NCBI GenBank assembly: GCA_017744605.1
Contig: JAGIAZ010000001.1
Location: 248,001 to 312,000, forward strand
Direction of reading: 5' to 3'
Source of the DNA: Sphingobium sp.
GTDB taxonomy: Bacteria; Pseudomonadota; Alphaproteobacteria; Sphingomonadales; Sphingomonadaceae
DNA length: 64,000 nt
The notes below the pieces were generated by a model. It did not search any database. It worked only from the letters and a program-made list of their open reading frames with translations, and was not told where the DNA came from. Shown in pieces: positions 29,108-39,300 of this stretch; the first letter of the stretch is position 1; the number at the start of each line of letters is the position of its first letter. The position numbers were made by a program, and so were the translations under genes.

Positions 29108-29638
29108 TCAGGGCCGTTTCGCTTCGAGCGATTGCAGCACCTCGTTCATCAGCCAGCCCGTGGAGCCGCCGATGATGTCGGTGCCGGTGATGACGAAATA
29201 GCCACCGCCATGCTCGTTCGGCGCCAAACGATCGCAATAATAGGCCCACTGAAAGCCGAAAGGCAGGGCCGATGGGCAAGCTTTCTGGATCAGGTTCGCC
29301 ACCGCGCGCACATCGATCTGGTGACCGCTGATCAACGCGACAGCGCCCGGACTATCATCGGCGGCCCCGATCGACAGGTCGGCGTCGAACTGGGGAAAGT
29401 CGGGATCGTCCCAGAGATCGAGGAAAGCGGCGAACGGATCGCTCTCGTCGGGGTGGATCGGGAAGGCCGCACGAAAGCCCGCGCTGCGTTCGTCATAATA
29501 GGCTCTCGCCTCGTCCAGTTCCTCGCCGCGAATGCAGCAGTCGATCTCAGCCGCGACCTCGAAACATTCCTCGAGAAGCTCGGCTTCCTCAGTCGTAACG
29601 GGGATTTTGAACGCGGTTCGCACATAGGTATTGGCCAT
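29108..29638 (-). CDS. Hypothetical protein
   Basis: MANTYVRTAFKIPVTTEEAELLEECFEVAAEIDC... Confidence 0.62.
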   Translation of the reverse strand: MANTYVRTAFKIPVTTEEAELLEECFEVAAEIDCCIRGEELDEARAYYDERSAGFRAAFPIHPDESDPFAAFLDLWDDPDFPQFDADLSIGAADDSPGAVALISGHQIDVRAVANLIQKACPSALPFGFQWAYYCDRLAPNEHGGGYFVITGTDIIGGSTGWLMNEVLQSLEAKRP

Positions 29639-29707
29639 GGATCGGATCTCCATCGGCAATGGACCATCCATTGCCTGCCAACCCTCTTCCCCCTCCCCTC
29701 CAAGCGC

Positions 29708-29926
29708 TTATTCGCCGATCTCCTCGACGATGCTGCCGCCCTCGACGGTAAGCGGGCCAGTATCGGTGCTTATTCCTTCATGAACATCGCAATATTGGTC
29801 GATCTGCTCGATGGTCGGCGAAAGCCATTCGGCGAAGCGTTCCGCCAGCCATACGGCAAGCTCAGCATCGTCGATATCGACGACGACGCTGATGGCGGCC
29901 TGCACCATCACGCGATATTTAGGCAT
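29708..29926 (-). CDS. Small hypothetical protein
   Basis: MPKYRVMVQAAISVVVDIDDAELAVWLAERFAEWLSPTIEQ...; 8-nt overlap with upstream gene. Confidence 0.55.
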   Translation of the reverse strand: MPKYRVMVQAAISVVVDIDDAELAVWLAERFAEWLSPTIEQIDQYCDVHEGISTDTGPLTVEGGSIVEEIGE

Positions 29927-30278
29927 CGTTCGTCTCCCCATGCTTCCCCCATCGCGCGACCGGCTCGATGGCGACGGGTTTGACCAGCACGATCTGCCCA
30001 CGGTTCAGACCGGCGTCGACCGGTGCGCAGAGCACAGCTTCCATCTCGAAGGCCGACTCCGGATCATACCAAGGGCCGAAGCCAGCTTCCTTCTGGCCGG
30101 GCAGTGGCGGACACGCGCGCAGTGCCTTGCGCGCGAGCGTTTCGACCGCGGCAAGATCGGCTTCGACGATCGGACTGGTCGCATCGCCGATGACATTCAC
30201 CTTGGCGGTGACTTCGACGTATTCGGTGTGAAGATGGCTGGAACGCATGATCACCAGCACTTTGCGTTGGATTGTCAT
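29919..30278 (-). CDS. Hypothetical protein
   Basis: MTIQRKVLVIMRSSHLHTEYVEVTAKVNVIGDATSPIVEADLAAVETLARKAL... Confidence 0.6.
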   Translation of the reverse strand: MTIQRKVLVIMRSSHLHTEYVEVTAKVNVIGDATSPIVEADLAAVETLARKALRACPPLPGQKEAGFGPWYDPESAFEMEAVLCAPVDAGLNRGQIVLVKPVAIEPVARWGKHGETNDA

Positions 30279-30384
30279 GATGATGCTCCTTGGGAAAGGG
30301 CAGCGCCTGGCCGGAAACCGGCGCGGGGCGCGCGAGAGAATGGGCGAGGCGTCGGGACGGCTGAGAGCCTGTCATCGAGCGCGC

Positions 30385-30705
30385 CTAGGCATCTCCACCG
30401 TTTAGTTTGCTGGCGGCGACCAAGAGATTTTCGATCAATTCTTCCCGATGCGAGCGGATTTCGCTCTCGGGATTCTCGATCACGGCCGCCGCGCGATTGA
30501 GAAGGTTGGCAAGGTCACGGTGCTTCGGCATGCCGATCGCTTCCCTGACTCCGACCACGCGCAGGACCGCCCCCGCATCGTCATCAGCGGACAGTCCTGC
30601 GTCCTGCCGCCTATGTTCGATGGCGCGGGCGATATTGCTCGCCACCACGTCCATCGAGACGGGGCCGTCGATCTCCAACGTGACTGTCAACATCACATGA
30701 GTCAT
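30385..30705 (-). CDS. Hypothetical protein
   Basis: MTHVMLTVTLEIDGPVSMDVVASNIARAIEHRRQDAG... Confidence 0.6.
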   Translation of the reverse strand: MTHVMLTVTLEIDGPVSMDVVASNIARAIEHRRQDAGLSADDDAGAVLRVVGVREAIGMPKHRDLANLLNRAAAVIENPESEIRSHREELIENLLVAASKLNGGDA

Positions 30706-30707
30706 GG

Positions 30708-30938
30708 CTATTCTCCCAGCAAATCGTTGAAAAATTCGCCGTCTTTGCCGAGGGCCAGTAGTTCGTCTTCGACTTTGTCATCGGGGACATCGCACTTGAC
30801 CGTCTTGGTCCACTCGCCGACGAAACCGCCATGATCGCATTCGTGAAATATCTGATCGATCGACCAGTTCCCGGCAATGTCGGCGGCGAGATGCAGGAAC
30901 GTGAAGGTCATTTCGGTCTTTTGGATTTTGGGGCGCAT
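30708..30938 (-). CDS. Small hypothetical protein
   Basis: MRPKIQKTEMTFTFLHLAADIAGNWSIDQIFHECDHGGFVGEWTKTVKCDV... Confidence 0.58.
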   Translation of the reverse strand: MRPKIQKTEMTFTFLHLAADIAGNWSIDQIFHECDHGGFVGEWTKTVKCDVPDDKVEDELLALGKDGEFFNDLLGE

Positions 30939-30942
30939 CGGT

Positions 30943-31374
30943 TCATTCCTTTCCTTGGTCGGGCACGAGGCTGCGCTCGAGTCTGTCGAGGATCGCGGCG
31001 GTGGACGGCATCGGGGCGCTGCCCAGATATTCGGCCCAGAGTGCATCGGGATCGGCGAATTCATGGGTGAATACCGAACGACCGAGCAGCCGGTTCATGC
31101 CTTCCTGGAAGCGACTGAACGGTATGCAGGGGCAATCCTGACGGAGCTGGAATAGCGCGCTCTCCTCAAGCGAGAGAAAGCGCCAGCGCTCGGTAGCGGC
31201 GAAACCAATGGCCTCGTCGCGCGTAAACTGGCGCGGCGAAAGCCGGGATATGAATAGATTCTGGGTGATAAGATTCTCCGGGCCGCGCCGCGTGCGGCGA
31301 TGAAATGAGAGGATGAAAGCGCTGGAGCGGCGACGTCGCGTACGGCCGCTCCAGCGGACATGGACCAGAAGCAC
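30943..31374 (-). CDS. Hypothetical protein
   Basis: 143-aa ORF in tight array; start uncertain. Confidence 0.5.
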   Translation of the reverse strand: MLLVHVRWSGRTRRRRSSAFILSFHRRTRRGPENLITQNLFISRLSPRQFTRDEAIGFAATERWRFLSLEESALFQLRQDCPCIPFSRFQEGMNRLLGRSVFTHEFADPDALWAEYLGSAPMPSTAAILDRLERSLVPDQGKE

Positions 31375-31378
31375 CGCG

Positions 31379-31912
31379 CTATGATGTCGCGGCTGGAACC
31401 ACTTTCATGAGGGAGGTCAGCTTCACCGACCGCGCCCGGCGGCTGTCGCACCAACCGGGTTTCGACAGGGCCCGATCGACTGGCCGGACGGTCGCGCGGC
31501 TATTTCCGAGACGTTCGATCGTCGCAACGTATTGCAGCCCTCGACCGGGGCTCGGCACAACGAGGACGCGTTCGCCTACCGAGAAAGCCGTCAGCGGGGG
31601 CTCCTCCGGCTCGTGATCCGGGCCGTAGTTGCGAGATCGGGCGTATTCCTCATCGTCGGCTTCGTCGACCAGATAGGCCGTGACCTCCTCGGCATAGTCG
31701 ACGTCGAGCACCGCGAGCTTTTTCGGCGTGAAGCGAACCGCGAACCCGTTGCTGAACAGCACCTCGTCGGCAGCTTCCATCGCCGCGCGATGATCGTGGG
31801 CGTTCACCGCGACCTTGGCGCGAATGACGGCATAGACATGGACGAAGTGACGGCGGCTTGCGCCGCCCGTCACCTCTTGAGAGTCCGGACCGACAGAAGT
31901 GGCCGCCATCAC
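31379..31912 (-). CDS. Hypothetical protein
   Basis: 177-aa ORF; 4-nt start/stop overlap with upstream gene. Confidence 0.62.
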   Translation of the reverse strand: MMAATSVGPDSQEVTGGASRRHFVHVYAVIRAKVAVNAHDHRAAMEAADEVLFSNGFAVRFTPKKLAVLDVDYAEEVTAYLVDEADDEEYARSRNYGPDHEPEEPPLTAFSVGERVLVVPSPGRGLQYVATIERLGNSRATVRPVDRALSKPGWCDSRRARSVKLTSLMKVVPAATS

Positions 31913-32376
31913 GCGGCCCTCGCCAGGGTCGGGGACAGGACCACCGGATCGGGATCGAGCACGATCTCGGCGCGCATTCCCGAATAATGGTTGTCGGCCA
32001 TCCAGCGTTCGGCCTGTTCCATGTCGCGAGCCAGGAACCGCAGCTCCTCGCGTGTCCCATGCCCGGTGAGCACGCGGACCATGCCAGGCTTCGGCACCTC
32101 GACGATTTCGAACGGTTTCTGGCTGTCGGCGTTAAACAGGCGACGGACCACCATGACGATGACGCCCTCGCTCTCGAAATCGCCTAGGTGGAGCGTGAAG
32201 TACGCGGGCGAGGTGTCGCTGGCCGGTTGGCGTTCGACCAGGCGGCCGGTGCCGTTTTCGCCTTCCCAGGCGCGCAGCTTGAGCTTGAACCGTTCGGGTG
32301 GACGCGGCTCGCCACTCGAATAGGCGATCAGGCTGCCGAGCGGCGCGGACTCATAGACGTGTCGTGCGGAGTGCAT
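31909..32376 (-). CDS. Hypothetical protein
   Basis: MHSARHVYESAPLGSLIAYSSGEPRPPERFKLKLRAWEGENGTGRLVERQ...; SD aaggag. Confidence 0.65.
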   Translation of the reverse strand: MHSARHVYESAPLGSLIAYSSGEPRPPERFKLKLRAWEGENGTGRLVERQPASDTSPAYFTLHLGDFESEGVIVMVVRRLFNADSQKPFEIVEVPKPGMVRVLTGHGTREELRFLARDMEQAERWMADNHYSGMRAEIVLDPDPVVLSPTLARAA

Positions 32377-32389
32377 GAAAAATCTCCTT

Positions 32390-32427
32390 AAAAAGCACGA
32401 AGCCCGGCGCGATGGCCGGGCTTCGTG
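32390..32427 (-). terminator. Terminator-like attenuator immediately upstream of an SD
   Basis: Minus strand cacgaagcccggc-catcgc-gccgggcttcgtg then cTTTTTaaggag...ATG; 13-bp perfect stem. Confidence 0.75.
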
Positions 32428-32453
32428 AAAGTTGAGATGGACGGAAGGCTGGT

Positions 32454-32648
32454 TCAGCCGGGCAAGGCGCCGGCGGCGACCTCTTCGACCCAGGTGGCCG
32501 CTTCATCGAAATCGGCGTCATCGTCCTCAACCAGCGCGGCCAGCGCGATCGCGGCTTCCCGGCCGAGCTGGCCGAGGCGCTTGAGCCCGGCATGGAGGAT
32601 CGGCGCGAGCTGTTCCGGCGTCGCGGTATCGAGATCGGCTATTTGCAT
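32454..32648 (-). CDS. Small hypothetical protein
   Basis: MQIADLDTATPEQLAPILHAGLKRLGQLGREAAIALAALVEDDDADFDEAATWVEEVAAGALPG. Confidence 0.58.
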   Translation of the reverse strand: MQIADLDTATPEQLAPILHAGLKRLGQLGREAAIALAALVEDDDADFDEAATWVEEVAAGALPG

Positions 32649-32754
32649 GCAGGTTTCTCCTGATCGTGAAAGGTCGGGGATCTGTCCGCGAGGTGCGGGC
32701 ATATGATCCGACGCGCCCGACCATCCGCGCCGGAAACCGGTAAATGGGGGTTCG

Positions 32755-33462
32755 TCACGCCGCCTTGGCAGGCGTCCATTCATAGAGGAGATGAGCATCG
32801 GGCTGATGCTCGCTTCCGATCGCGAACCGCACGCGCTTGCCGTCACAGGCGAACTGCGCGGCGCGCGGGAGAGTGAGATAGACGGGTCCCTCGAACACGA
32901 TGTCCTTCGAGCGGACGGCCTTGACGGTCCGGATCGCGCCGAGCGTGCGAAATCCGTCCGGCGCGCCGATCAGCTTCATCTGGTCGCCCGGTTTGACCTG
33001 CTTCTTGAAGGCGGCCAGCGAAACGAGCGATTTGACCGCGTTGCCCGTACCGCGCCGCGCGCCGAGAGCAGCCCAATAAGGTTGCCCGATGCCGACATCG
33101 CAGAAGAATGAGCAATTGTGGGAGTCCTGATAGACATTGGAGCGGGTAAAACCGAACCGCTCGATCTGGTCCTTGACGCGGGTGGAAAAGGCGTCCTTCG
33201 CATCCCGGTCGGTCAGATCCTCGGGCGTATCGAGCAGTTCAGCGATGATCTTACGCCCACCGGAGAAAGTCTCGGTGCGGATCGCGAAGCGGGAGTCCGG
33301 GAAGATGACACGCAAATGGGCTTCGACGCGCGCCGCGATCGATGCCAGCGGCTCGCCTGGTTTGTGAAGATCTCCCTGATAATGGAAGTTGCCGCGCTCA
33401 TCGTACTCGGTCTGGCTGTAGAGAAGCGCCGGCGCATCGGACGTGGTATCGTCGGGTTGCAT
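32755..33462 (-). CDS. Hypothetical protein
   Basis: MQPDDTTSDAPALLYSQTEYDERGNFHYQGDLHKPGEPL...; strong SD aaggagg. Confidence 0.68.
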   Translation of the reverse strand: MQPDDTTSDAPALLYSQTEYDERGNFHYQGDLHKPGEPLASIAARVEAHLRVIFPDSRFAIRTETFSGGRKIIAELLDTPEDLTDRDAKDAFSTRVKDQIERFGFTRSNVYQDSHNCSFFCDVGIGQPYWAALGARRGTGNAVKSLVSLAAFKKQVKPGDQMKLIGAPDGFRTLGAIRTVKAVRSKDIVFEGPVYLTLPRAAQFACDGKRVRFAIGSEHQPDAHLLYEWTPAKAA

Positions 33463-33484
33463 GGCGAATACCTCCTTCAAATAG

Positions 33485-33511
33485 CAAAAACCCGGCGCAA
33501 CGGCCGGGCTT
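33485..33511 (-). terminator. Second terminator-like attenuator, sequence-related to 32390-32427
   Basis: Minus strand aagcccggc-cgttgc-gccgggtttTTgctatttgaaggagg...ATG. Confidence 0.65.
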
Positions 33512-33544
33512 GATGGGTTTGATGATGGGGATCGGGGGTGCGGG

Positions 33545-33928
33545 TCAGTCGGCGCCCGAACGCCTGCCGAGAAGCAGCACGGCGATCGACGGCTTGTCCG
33601 AAATCTCGGCCTTGCGGCTGTCATAGGGGTGGCGCCCCTTCTCGGCGATCGTCAGCATGTCAAACACCGGAACGGGCTGGCCGTCAGCGCCGGGCACGGT
33701 CATGCCCGCATCGTGATACTGAATGTCGATGAAGCGCGGGGGACCGCCCGTCTCATAGGGACCGAAATAGAAGGTGACGCGCAGCCCGTCGCTGGTTTTG
33801 GTGCTCAGGGTGAACCCGCCATCCGGAATCTCGATCGGCAGGGTCGGAACGCGATTGAACGGGGCGTAGCCGATGCTTTGGGCATCGGTGCTGGTCATGA
33901 CGGGGAATGGGCAAATTGGGGCGTCCAT
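33545..33928 (-). CDS. Hypothetical protein
   Basis: MDAPICPFPVMTSTDAQSIGYAPFNRVPTLPIEIPDGGFTLSTKTSDGLRVTFYFGPYE... Confidence 0.62.
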   Translation of the reverse strand: MDAPICPFPVMTSTDAQSIGYAPFNRVPTLPIEIPDGGFTLSTKTSDGLRVTFYFGPYETGGPPRFIDIQYHDAGMTVPGADGQPVPVFDMLTIAEKGRHPYDSRKAEISDKPSIAVLLLGRRSGAD

Positions 33929-34020
33929 AAGCTGTCCTTTCTGATAAGGATTTTGAGCGAGGTGGTGGAGGCGGTGGCCGGCGCGGGAAATTCGTCGCCC
34001 GACCAGCCCTTTGAGCCACG

Positions 34021-34464
34021 TCAGATGAGCGGCACATCGTAACTGGGCTCGATGCTGGTCTCGCCGGGATAGCGGCCTTGCGGGTCGCACAGGAGCAATT
34101 GCTGGACGGTGTAATCGTCGTGCTCGAGGTAACGGCCCACCTGGATCGTCCATTCGGTCTTTGCGGCGGCGGCAGCGATCCGGGTCCGGATGGGGAACGT
34201 GCCGCCCATGTCGACCTCTTCGGGCAGAGCCTGCCCCGCGGCGCGCATGATTTCGCCGACCTTATTGAGGATCGTACCTGCAAGCTGAGCGTCGAATGGC
34301 CCCACGATGATGAGTTCGGGCAAACCCTTGAGGGCGTTGCCGATCGTATAGACGAACGGATGGCCAGGATCGTCCCTGGTCGGGAATACCGCCATCAGAA
34401 ACTGACCGTACCGGTCGATATTTTCCTGAATCCGGCGGTAGAAGGGAGATGTGTCGAATATCAT
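34021..34464 (-). CDS. DUF4262 domain-containing protein
   Basis: FPTRDDPGHPFVYTIGNALKGLPELIIVGPFDAQLAGTILNKVGEIMRA. Confidence 0.72.
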   Translation of the reverse strand: MIFDTSPFYRRIQENIDRYGQFLMAVFPTRDDPGHPFVYTIGNALKGLPELIIVGPFDAQLAGTILNKVGEIMRAAGQALPEEVDMGGTFPIRTRIAAAAAKTEWTIQVGRYLEHDDYTVQQLLLCDPQGRYPGETSIEPSYDVPLI

Positions 34465-34619
34465 GAGCGGCCCTTTCGGTGTTGGTGCGGCGATCCCGAA
34501 TTCCGGAACCACACTCCCCTTTCCCTCCCTCCCCTCCAAGAGCTTTGGCAGCGAGATAGGACCGGATGACGCCCGCAGCGGCGGCGCATCATCCGGCATT
34601 TGGTTTGTGACGATGCGGA

Positions 34620-35813
34620 TCAGTTGAGCCGTTCGAGCAAGCCGCGAGCCTTGGTTTCCAGATCAAGGCGACGGTCCTGCTGGGTCTTCGAGCGAGCGAG
34701 CGCGGTGATCCCGTTCACGAAGTCGAAGACACTCTCGGGCGGGCGACCTTCCTCGGCGAGCACGGTTTCGATGATCTTGGCGGTCTCGGCCTTGGAAAAT
34801 CCCCGTGCGCGCAGGAAATCTTCGCGATCCTCGTCCTTGCGGGCGACGATGCGTTCGCGGGCCGTGCGGATGCCATCGACGAAGCGGCTGGGCGATGCGT
34901 CAGCGTAATGCTCCAGCGCCGGCTCGGCCTGCTGGGCAAAGCGGCCAGCCGCGAATTTCGAGTGGCGGATCTTGATTTCCTCGAAATGCTCGACGCCCCA
35001 GAGGATGCGATTGGCGCACACCGCGCGTAGATAGAAGGTCGCGATACCGAGGGTTTTCGCGCCGACCTCGCTATTCCAGCAGTAGAACCCTCTGAAAAAG
35101 AGATCGGGATCACCGTTGGGAAGACGTCCAGCTTCGATCGGATGCGTATCATCCACCAGAAAAAGGAAGACGTCGCGATCTGAGGCGAAAAGCGTCGTGG
35201 TGTCGCGGGTCACATCGACATAAGGATTGTGCCGCATCGCACCCCAGTCGAGCACGCCGGGCACTTTCCAGCGCGTATCGCCGGTCCCGCTGCCCGCGAA
35301 GCGCATTACGGCCGCGACCAGTTCATGATCCCAGATGCGGCCATAGTCGGGACCGGTAACGGCGCGCAGCTCGGTACGGCCGGTATCGGTCTGGAGCAGC
35401 TTCACCTGCTCGCCGCGATGATTGAGGAGTCCGTGCTGCAGATTGATTCCGGCCAGCGGCGCGGGCAGGTCACGCAGATAGGATGCCGGTGCACCGACGA
35501 TGCTGCAGAGTTGGCCGAAGGACCAGTTAGTCGGCGCGACGGGCATATCGCTGTCAGGCAGGATGAGCGCCAGGCGATCGGGCGTATCGCGCCGCGCCTC
35601 GACGCGGATGGCGCGGCTTTCGACGATCCGCGTGTGAGAGGTTTTGCTGCGCGCGTGGACGGACTTGTAAAGATCGTCCAGCGACAGGAAACGTTCATCG
35701 TCGGGCCGCGAAAACCATTCGGAGGAAACGCGGCTGTTGGACGAACCGCGCGAGAGGTTGACGGCATAGGCGCCCGAGGCCGGACGCGCAGCGGATAGAG
35801 CAGGCACATTCAT
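34620..35813 (-). CDS. DUF932 domain-containing protein
   Basis: FLSLDDLYKSVHARSKTSHTRIVESRAIRVEA...FRGFYCWNSEVGAKTLGIATFYLRAVCANRILWG. Confidence 0.82.
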   Translation of the reverse strand: MNVPALSAARPASGAYAVNLSRGSSNSRVSSEWFSRPDDERFLSLDDLYKSVHARSKTSHTRIVESRAIRVEARRDTPDRLALILPDSDMPVAPTNWSFGQLCSIVGAPASYLRDLPAPLAGINLQHGLLNHRGEQVKLLQTDTGRTELRAVTGPDYGRIWDHELVAAVMRFAGSGTGDTRWKVPGVLDWGAMRHNPYVDVTRDTTTLFASDRDVFLFLVDDTHPIEAGRLPNGDPDLFFRGFYCWNSEVGAKTLGIATFYLRAVCANRILWGVEHFEEIKIRHSKFAAGRFAQQAEPALEHYADASPSRFVDGIRTARERIVARKDEDREDFLRARGFSKAETAKIIETVLAEEGRPPESVFDFVNGITALARSKTQQDRRLDLETKARGLLERLN

Positions 35814-36306
35814 GGGATTTTCTCCGATACAGTGGATGGATGGGGCGCGGGGCGCGGGACTCCCCACGCCATCACCCACTCGCCCCACACTCCCTCCCCT
35901 CCCGATCCGGAGATTGCGCACGACGGGCGTCATCGGCATCGTCTGGCTGTTCGCCGTGCCGGAGGCGGCCTTGGCAGATTCTTGCACGGCGCCACTTCCA
36001 TCCCGGGGAAGCCAGTTCAGCGGCGTGGTGCGCTATATCGGCGACGGGGACAGCCTGTGCGTCGGACCGGCAGCGCGGCCGAACCAGTGGATCGAGGTGC
36101 GGCTGGTGGATTTCAACGCGCCCGAACTCCATGAACAGGGCGGCCAAGCGGCGAAGCAACGGCTGCGTTTCATCACGCTTGGCCACCGGCTCATGTGCCG
36201 CGCCGGGCAGCGTAGCTACGATCGGGTTGTCGCTGCCTGTACGCTCGACAGGCGAGCCCTGGGAGACGTGTTGCGCCAGGCCGGCGGTGTAGAAGGCGGA
36301 CGATGA
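35812..36306 (+). CDS. Thermonuclease (SNase-like) family protein
   Basis: VVRYIGDGDSLCVG...IEVRLVDFNAPELHEQGGQAAKQRL...CTLDRRALGDVLRQAGGV; divergent to DUF932, true start probably downstream of 35812. Confidence 0.78.
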   Translation: MGFSPIQWMDGARGAGLPTPSPTRPTLPPLPIRRLRTTGVIGIVWLFAVPEAALADSCTAPLPSRGSQFSGVVRYIGDGDSLCVGPAARPNQWIEVRLVDFNAPELHEQGGQAAKQRLRFITLGHRLMCRAGQRSYDRVVAACTLDRRALGDVLRQAGGVEGGR

Positions 36307-36335
36307 TATCGTTCACCCGCGTAGGGAAAGGGACC

Positions 36336-36355
36336 GGGCCGGCGGTAACCGGCCC
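36336..36355. terminator. Hairpin between convergent SNase and helicase genes
   Basis: gggccgg-cggtaa-ccggccc followed by agttt. Confidence 0.5.
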
Positions 36356-36363
36356 AGTTTGCG

Positions 36364-39300
36364 TCAGACCATTACCGGGTCCATCGCGGCGAGGATCGTC
36401 TCGGCCCGGTCGGGCGGCACGAACAGGCGTGTGCGATAGCTGATGATCTCGGTGAAGCAGCCGAGCGATTTCAGCCAATCGAGCCGATCGAACGGATAGC
36501 CGCGGACTTCGAGTCGAGGCTGATCATTGACGCGCACGCGGACCAGGCGCGCGCCGGGTAAGGCATCGATCGGCGCGCCATCGACCGATGCGGCTGCCGC
36601 GACGATGTCGGCGGGCGAAAGCCTGATTGCCTCGGAGACGTCGAAGCTCGCGGCGGTCGCCGACAGCATGTCCGCGGAGATGATGCGGCCGAGCCGGGAT
36701 TCGCCGGTGGCTTCGTCGACGATCCGCCACACCCGCACATCGTCTTCCGGCAGCTTGTCCCAGACCGGCAGCAACAGCCCGGTCGCGATATGGACGGTCT
36801 CGATATCGACCTTTTCCCGCGCCTGTTCCACCTCCGCATCCCAGAGCGCGCGGAAGCTCGGCTCGTCGAGCCGCGTCCAGAAGCTGCGCGAGAGATTTTC
36901 CAGTGCCGCGCGGTCCTGCCCGGTCGGCCGGATCAGCCGGCACATCGGGATCGGTCGTCCCTCTTCATCCATCGTCGACCAAGACGGCACGCGCAGCGCG
37001 ACACGGCCCGAACGGCTATTGCGCACAAACGCGATATCCTCGGTCCCGGCCCAAACCGCCATCAGGCGATCGAAGGTGGTGACGGATCGCTTCAGGTGCA
37101 GGTTCAGCTTCTGAAGCCGTGTTTCGGCTCCAGACCTCGCTTCGCGATAGATCACGATATCGGAGAGCAGGTCGATTCGGACCGCCCTGATCGTCTCGAC
37201 GCCGAGATCAAGTGTACCGGCTTCGCGCGCCGCGTCGATGCGCGACTGGATGAGACCGAAAAATTCCTCGAAAATGGCGTCCTGCGTCGCGATGCGCAGT
37301 GCGAGCAGCCGGTTCAACCATCGCTGGATCGGCGGCAGGCGCTCGAGCAATTCGCCGCCCTCGCATGTCGTGAGCGTGAGTCCCGTCATCGCCTCGAAAT
37401 CGCCAAGTGTCGTGCTGGCGAGCTTGCCATCATGGAGCAGATGATACCATTGATGGAGCGCATCCTTGGCGAAATCGCTTTCGAGATTGTCGGCCGGGTC
37501 GAAGAGATTCTGGCCGCCCGCCTGACGCTGGCCACGCGTAAGCGCGCCCAAGGCGTCGAGGCGCCGCGCGATGGTGCTGATGAAGCGACGTTCGCCCTTG
37601 CAGTTGGTGGTGACCGGCCGGAAGATCGGCGGGGTGATCTGGTTGGTGCGATGGGTGCGCCCCAGCCCCTGGATCGCGGCGGAGGCCCGCCAGCCCGGTT
37701 CAAGTAGGAAATGAACGCGCCGGCGATGCGCGCTTCGGCAGTTCCGATCGGAGTGATAGGATCGTCCCGTGCCGCCGGCACCGGAGAAGACCAGGATATC
37801 CTTGTCGCCGTTCTGGAACGCATCGGTCTCGGCGATGCGGGCGAGCGGACTGAGTCGTTCGATCTTCTGCCGTCCGGCCGCGTCGGTGACGATGCGGCGG
37901 GTCCGCCCGGTCACTTCGGCCACCTGATCGGTGCCGAAATGCCGGATCAGTTCGTCGAGCGCGGTCGCGACCGGCGGCATCGCGCATAGGCGTTCGATCA
38001 GCGCGTCGCGTGTCCGCACCGCGTCCTGAGAAATCAGTGGGTGACCGTCCTTGCCGATGGCGGGACGCGAGCGCGCTTCGCCGCTATTGTCCCGAAACAC
38101 CTCCATCAGGCGCGTCGGGAAGGCGTTGGTCAGATAATCGATCAGCTGCTCACGCGGCGAGAGATCGATGTCGAGATTGGCGCGTTCGTCCGGCGTGAGG
38201 CTGGCGATGCGCCGGTCGAGCATCGCCTCGGACGTCGAAACGAGTTGGACCACCGCGACATGGCCCTGGGCGAGTTCCTGCTCGATCGCCTGGATAAGCG
38301 TCGGCATCTTCATCGAGATGAGGAGTTGCGAAAAGAAGCGCTGCTTGGCGGATTCGAAACGCGACAGCGCCGCGCCCTTCGCCTGGCCGTTCAGCGTGGC
38401 GCCATCGACCTTGTCGACAACACCGGTGGCCCGTAGGACTGCCTGAAGGTTGGCGTGGATGATCGCCCACGCATCGGCATAAGCGTCGTAAATCCCGATT
38501 TGCGCCGTGGTCAGCTTATGTTCGAGCGCGTCGTATTCGATCCCGGCGTAGCTCAGCGACCGGGCGGTATAGAGTCCGGTCGCCTTGAGATCGCGGCTGA
38601 CGACTTCCATCGCCGCGATGCCGCCCTTCTCCATCGCGACGGTGAAGCGGGCCCGCGTGGGAAAGGCCGAACCCTCGCCCCAGAGACCGAGCCGAGAGGC
38701 ATAGCCTAGATTGGCGGGCGTGGTCGCGCCGGTCGCCGAGACATAGAGAACACACGCACGCGGCAGGGAGTTCTGCAAGCGCAGGCCCGCGATCCCCTGC
38801 TGCGACGCAACGGCATCGCCAAATTCGCTCGCGCCCGGCGCGGCATTGGCGAGCGCATGGGATTCGTCGAGAACGATGACGCCGTCGAAATCCTCCCCGA
38901 GCCAGGCCAGGATCTGGTCGAGCCGCGAAGGCCCTTTGTCCCGCGCCGAACGCAGCGCGCTATAGGTGAGAAACAGGATGCCGGCGGCCATACGGATCGG
39001 CTCGCCGAGCGCGATCGCGTCGAGCGGCTGGATGTCGATGTCGAGACCGCCGAGCGCGCTCCAATCGCGGCGGGCATCCTGAAGGAGCGGCCCGTTGAGG
39101 CTGATCCACAAATGCCGGCGGCGGCCCCGGCTCCATTGGTCCATGAAACAGGCGGCGGCTTCGCGGCCCTTGCCGACGCCGGTGCCGTCACCGATGAAGA
39201 AGCCCTGACGGTAGGTGTGGCCGTCGGCGTACTCGACTAGCTGATCTCCGGCCTTGTTGGGGAGATAGGCGCCCGGCAGATCGCGCTGAAACGCCTCACC

